9,203 nt of DNA. Source: Bordetella parapertussis (GTDB lineage Bacteria; Pseudomonadota; Gammaproteobacteria; Burkholderiales; Burkholderiaceae_B). This document shows, in pieces, positions 6,982 through 9,203 of this stretch. Position 1 is the stretch's first letter. The number at the start of each line of letters is the position of its first letter. Made by a program: the position numbers and the translations under genes. Under the pieces are notes generated by a model. That model did no database searches. It was given only the letters and a program-made list of their open reading frames with translations, and was not told where the DNA came from. The DNA is taken from the NCBI GenBank assembly GCA_945869355.1, contig CAMBPA010000034.1, forward strand, positions 1 through 9,203, read 5' to 3'.

Positions 6982-7871
6982 CTACCGTGACCGCGACGCA
7001 AAAAAGACGTGCTTTACGCGAGTTATTGCAGGGCAAGCAGACCGTGCGCGCACCTGGTATTTATGATGGTTACGGGGCGCGATTAGTTGAGCAAGCTGGG
7101 TTTTCGGCGGTGTACATGACGGGCAACGGCGTGTCTGCGAGTCTTCTGGGGCGTCCCGATGTGGGCTTAATCGATTTGACCTTGATGACAGATCATGCGC
7201 GCCGGGTCGCAGGGTCTGTCAGTATTCCCTTGATTTGTGATGCGGATACAGGGTATGGCAATGTGGTGAACGTGCGTCGGATGATTGCAGAGTTTGAGGC
7301 GGCCGGTGTCGCGGCCATTCATATGGAGGATCAGATCTCACCCAAGCGCTGTGCGCAGATGCCTGGTGATCGTTCGGTGTTGGATTTTGACGAAGCGGTC
7401 TCAAAAATCGCCGCGGCCAGCGCGGCCCGCTCGGATGCTGAATTTGTGTTGATTGCGCGCACGGATTCGGCGGGTGCGCTTGGCTTGTCTGAAGCAATCC
7501 GTCGAGTGCGTGCGTTTGCCCAAGAGGGCGCAGATGCTGTCTTTGTTGAGCTGAAGGAGAGTCCTTCACTCATGGAAGATATTGCCACCATTAAGGCTTC
7601 AGTCTCTGTGCCTATTGTGGTGAATATGGACAGTGGTGGTGGGTTAGCTGAGCTATCGTTTGAGTCAATGAAAAATGCCGGTATTGATCTGGGCATTTAT
7701 CCGGCCATGGCGCGCGGCGCTTTTGGGTTTGCGATGACGGCTGCACTCGGGCATTTGTCGAAAGAAGGCAACATGAAGAGTTTTGCAAAACAAATGTTCA
7801 ACTCCGCCCAGTACAACGCAGCACTCGGTATCGATGAAATCGAAGCGTGGGAAAAACGCTTCGATCGTTAA
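6978..7871 (+). CDS. Isocitrate lyase/PEP mutase-family C-C lyase (2,3-dimethylmalate / methylisocitrate lyase-like)
   Basis: Cytosolic Mg-dependent beta-barrel lyase, 297 residues, the length of short ICL/PEPM-family members such as 2-methylisocitrate lyase. Seen: APGIYDGYGARL (25-36), VYMTGNGVSAS (45-55), ICDADTGYG (86-94) with metal-binding Asp88 and Asp90, HMEDQ with Glu117 (115-119), the catalytic-loop motif SPKRCAQMPG (121-130) with Cys125, IARTDS (159-164), and ELKES. Cys125 matches the catalytic acid of true lyases and is missing from PEP mutase and oxaloacetate decarboxylase, so C-C cleavage is the likely reaction. The loop is KRCAQ where the hallmark is K(K/R)CGH. It overlaps the small-subunit gene by 4 bases with GGAAG (6968-6972) as ribosome site. 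Placed after a hydratase, it most resembles the dimethylmalate lyase step giving propionate and pyruvate; methylisocitrate or another 2-hydroxydiacid is also possible. Confidence 0.88.
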   Translation: MTTVTATQKRRALRELLQGKQTVRAPGIYDGYGARLVEQAGFSAVYMTGNGVSASLLGRPDVGLIDLTLMTDHARRVAGSVSIPLICDADTGYGNVVNVRRMIAEFEAAGVAAIHMEDQISPKRCAQMPGDRSVLDFDEAVSKIAAASAARSDAEFVLIARTDSAGALGLSEAIRRVRAFAQEGADAVFVELKESPSLMEDIATIKASVSVPIVVNMDSGGGLAELSFESMKNAGIDLGIYPAMARGAFGFAMTAALGHLSKEGNMKSFAKQMFNSAQYNAALGIDEIEAWEKRFDR

Positions 7872-7899
7872 GTGCTGATGCGCTTGCGCGATCCTAGGC

Positions 7900-8595
7900 T
7901 CAATCCAGAAACTTCACAAAGCTCGAGACGGGTTCGCGCTCACTCACCAATGAGTTTTCGATTTTGCTCCTGTCCGCGACGCCTAGTGCAAGTCCGCACA
8001 TGACGATTTCGCTCTCTGGAATTCCAACGATCTCTCGAATCACGGGATGAAAGCGATTGAAGGCGGCCTGCGCACAGGTATCAAGATTGCGACCACGCGC
8101 CGCCACCATAAAGCTCTGCAAGAAGCAGCCGAAATCTAGCCAAGAGCCCGTATTCATCTTTCGGTCGATCGTAAAGATGATACCCACAGGTGCACCAAAG
8201 AATCTGTAGTTTTTTCCATGCTGGGCGTGCATGCCGGCTTTGTCGTCGCGCCCGAGTCCCAATAACTTGTAAAGGGCTAAGCCGACTTTACGACGCCGGT
8301 CAATGTAAGGGGACTCCCATTCGGTTGGGTAATAGCGGTAATCTTCTTTGAGAGCTTCGAAGCGTGACTTGTCGTTGTAGATTTCCTCGATGGCATTGGA
8401 CAGGCGTTCTTTGATCGCACCGTTCAATACATAGGCCTTCCAGGGCTGTGTATTCGAACCAGAGGGCGCACGCGCGGCGACTTCGAACATCTTTTCAATG
8501 TCGTCGTGGGACACAGGCGTGGGCAAAAAGGCACGCATTGAGTGACGAGACGTCATGGCCTCGTCAACGATTTGTTGTTGTGTGGTTTGGATCAT
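7900..8595 (-). CDS. Nitroreductase-family FMN oxidoreductase (PnbA/NfnB-like)
   Basis: Predicted cytosolic flavoprotein, 231 residues, that uses NAD(P)H to reduce nitro or quinone-like compounds. Seen: the N-terminal FMN-phosphate motif SRHSMRAF (16-23), the ARAPSGSNTQPW block (41-52) typical of nitrobenzoate-reductase-like members, a GAPVGIIFTIDR strand, and the C-terminal CGLALGVAD. Residues about 85-125, rich in Tyr and Arg, form the insertion found in the PnbA/NfnB branch. The first ATG is supported by a GAAGGTGA ribosome site about 6 bases upstream, so the internal Met14 is less likely. It converges on the right arm with only 28 bases between stops, and diverges from the acyl-CoA dehydrogenase gene, so it does not belong to either catabolic transcript. 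Physiological substrate is unknown. Confidence 0.9.
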   Translation of the reverse strand: MIQTTQQQIVDEAMTSRHSMRAFLPTPVSHDDIEKMFEVAARAPSGSNTQPWKAYVLNGAIKERLSNAIEEIYNDKSRFEALKEDYRYYPTEWESPYIDRRRKVGLALYKLLGLGRDDKAGMHAQHGKNYRFFGAPVGIIFTIDRKMNTGSWLDFGCFLQSFMVAARGRNLDTCAQAAFNRFHPVIREIVGIPESEIVMCGLALGVADRSKIENSLVSEREPVSSFVKFLD

Positions 8596-8638
8596 TTGGT
8601 CACCTTCATCGGATCATTTTTAAAGCAAGACGGGTATT

Positions 8639-8667
8639 TTGCCGCATTTTTTTGAAACTTATACAAT
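8639..8667 (+). promoter_or_regulatory. Candidate sigma70 promoter of the acyl-CoA dehydrogenase gene
   Basis: A TTGCCG -35 box (8639-8644, four of six consensus) and a TACAAT -10 box (8662-8667, five of six) stand 17 bases apart. Transcription would start near 8674, followed by a strong AAAGGAG ribosome site (8681-8687) 7 bases before the ATG. The order and spacing are consistent throughout. Confidence 0.5.
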
Positions 8668-8694
8668 CAAGACGGCCAATAAAGGAGATTCTTA

Positions 8695-9203
8695 ATGAAC
8701 ACTGACGCGATCGACGCATTTAGTGACAGTGCGCGTGATTTGTTAAGCCGCAATGCAGCGGTCGCGCGGTTGCGGCGGCTCAGTGATACGCAAACGGGAT
8801 TTGATCGTGCGGCGTGGCAAGAGATTGCGAATGCAGGTTGGTTGGCTGTGTTGGTTTCTGAGGACGATGGTGGGTTGGGCTTGGGGGTGCGGGAGATGTC
8901 TGCCATCGCACAAGAGGTGGGGCAAGCGCTCTTTCCGGAACCCTATATCGCGGGAGCAGTGCAGATCGCGACTGCATTGACGGGGTGCTCATCGAGCGCT
9001 CTGCGCAGTCAGCTGCTTGAGTGCTTAGTGGATGGTTCGTGTGTGGCTGGCTTGGCTTGGCAAGAAAAGCTTGGGCAAATGCAAGCTGCGCAGGGGCAGG
9101 CTACGCAGCTGATTGCACAAGGCGACGCGTATGAACTGACTGGCAAAAAAATGTTTGTTAGTCCGGGGCATGGTGCCGATGGCTGGATCGTGCTGGCGAT
9201 GCG
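8695..9203 (+). CDS. Acyl-CoA dehydrogenase, N-terminal part (cut by window end)
   Basis: The open frame runs from the ATG at 8695 to the window edge with no stop, giving 169 complete codons. A strong AAAGGAG lies 7 bases upstream and fixes the start. Seen: WQEIANAGWLAVLVSEDDGG (41-60), then GLGVREMSAIAQEVGQAL (63-79) and FPEPYIA (80-86), the N-terminal helical domain of the smaller, divergent acyl-CoA dehydrogenases such as the pimeloyl-CoA dehydrogenase small-subunit group. YELTGKK (146-152) begins the middle beta-domain. The flavin-contact segment is GLAWQEK (119-125), not the classical LTEPxAGSD, again pointing to the divergent subgroup. Such enzymes oxidise acyl-CoA to enoyl-CoA with FAD and often occur as two unequal subunits, so a second dehydrogenase gene may follow outside the window. 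The catalytic glutamate region is not covered. Substrate unknown. Confidence 0.88.
   Translation, partial: MNTDAIDAFSDSARDLLSRNAAVARLRRLSDTQTGFDRAAWQEIANAGWLAVLVSEDDGGLGLGVREMSAIAQEVGQALFPEPYIAGAVQIATALTGCSSSALRSQLLECLVDGSCVAGLAWQEKLGQMQAAQGQATQLIAQGDAYELTGKKMFVSPGHGADGWIVLAM

Noticed and set aside
6463..6989. Small-subunit and lyase genes both beginning ATGAC(C/T)ACC (Met-Thr-Thr) at ATGA junctions, as a sign of duplication
   Set aside because: The similarity ends after three codons and is explained by the ATGA overlap plus common codons.
7863..7893. GATCG/CGATC inverted repeat with inner GCGCTTGCGC between the convergent right arm and nitroreductase gene, as a terminator
   Set aside because: The stem is short and interrupted, there is no T-tract on either side, and the small inner hairpin has only three pairs.

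Overview
The window reads as a stretch of a betaproteobacterial (Burkholderiales-like) chromosome. The base composition is moderate (mid-50s % GC by eye). The main lineage clue is two periplasmic solute-binding proteins of the Bug/TctC family, which is greatly expanded in Burkholderiales. Genes are tightly packed with ATGA overlaps, and nearly every base is coding. I see no RNA gene, CRISPR array, insertion sequence or phage gene.

Positions 4-7871 hold one catabolic locus made of two divergent gene sets around a roughly 160-bp control region (3987-4146). The left arm runs on the minus strand in the order CitE-like (HpcH/HpaI) lyase, Bug binding protein, family III (CaiB/BaiF) CoA-transferase, LigI-type amidohydrolase/lactonase. 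The right arm runs on the plus strand in the order Bug binding protein, aconitase/isopropylmalate-dehydratase-type large subunit, small subunit, isocitrate lyase/PEP mutase-family lyase. The last three right-arm genes are joined by ATGA overlaps.

Taken together, the locus looks built for uptake and breakdown of a small, probably branched, di- or tricarboxylic acid. The binding proteins would capture the acid, a lactonase may open a lactone precursor, and the hydratase adds water to an unsaturated diacid. The resulting hydroxy-acid could then be cleaved directly by the ICL-type lyase, or after CoA activation by the CoA-transferase plus CitE-type lyase. The hydratase-plus-lyase trio resembles the dimethylmaleate hydratase / 2,3-dimethylmalate lyase pair of anaerobic nicotinate fermentation. 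The CoA-transferase/CitE pair resembles itaconate/citramalate catabolism. The real substrate cannot be read from the sequence. No regulator gene and no TctA/TctB membrane subunits lie in the window.

Positions 7900-9203 hold a second pair of divergent genes that are probably a separate unit: a PnbA/NfnB-like nitroreductase (minus) and the N-terminal part of an acyl-CoA dehydrogenase (plus), which runs off the window end. The acyl-CoA dehydrogenase has a good sigma70-like promoter and ribosome binding site.
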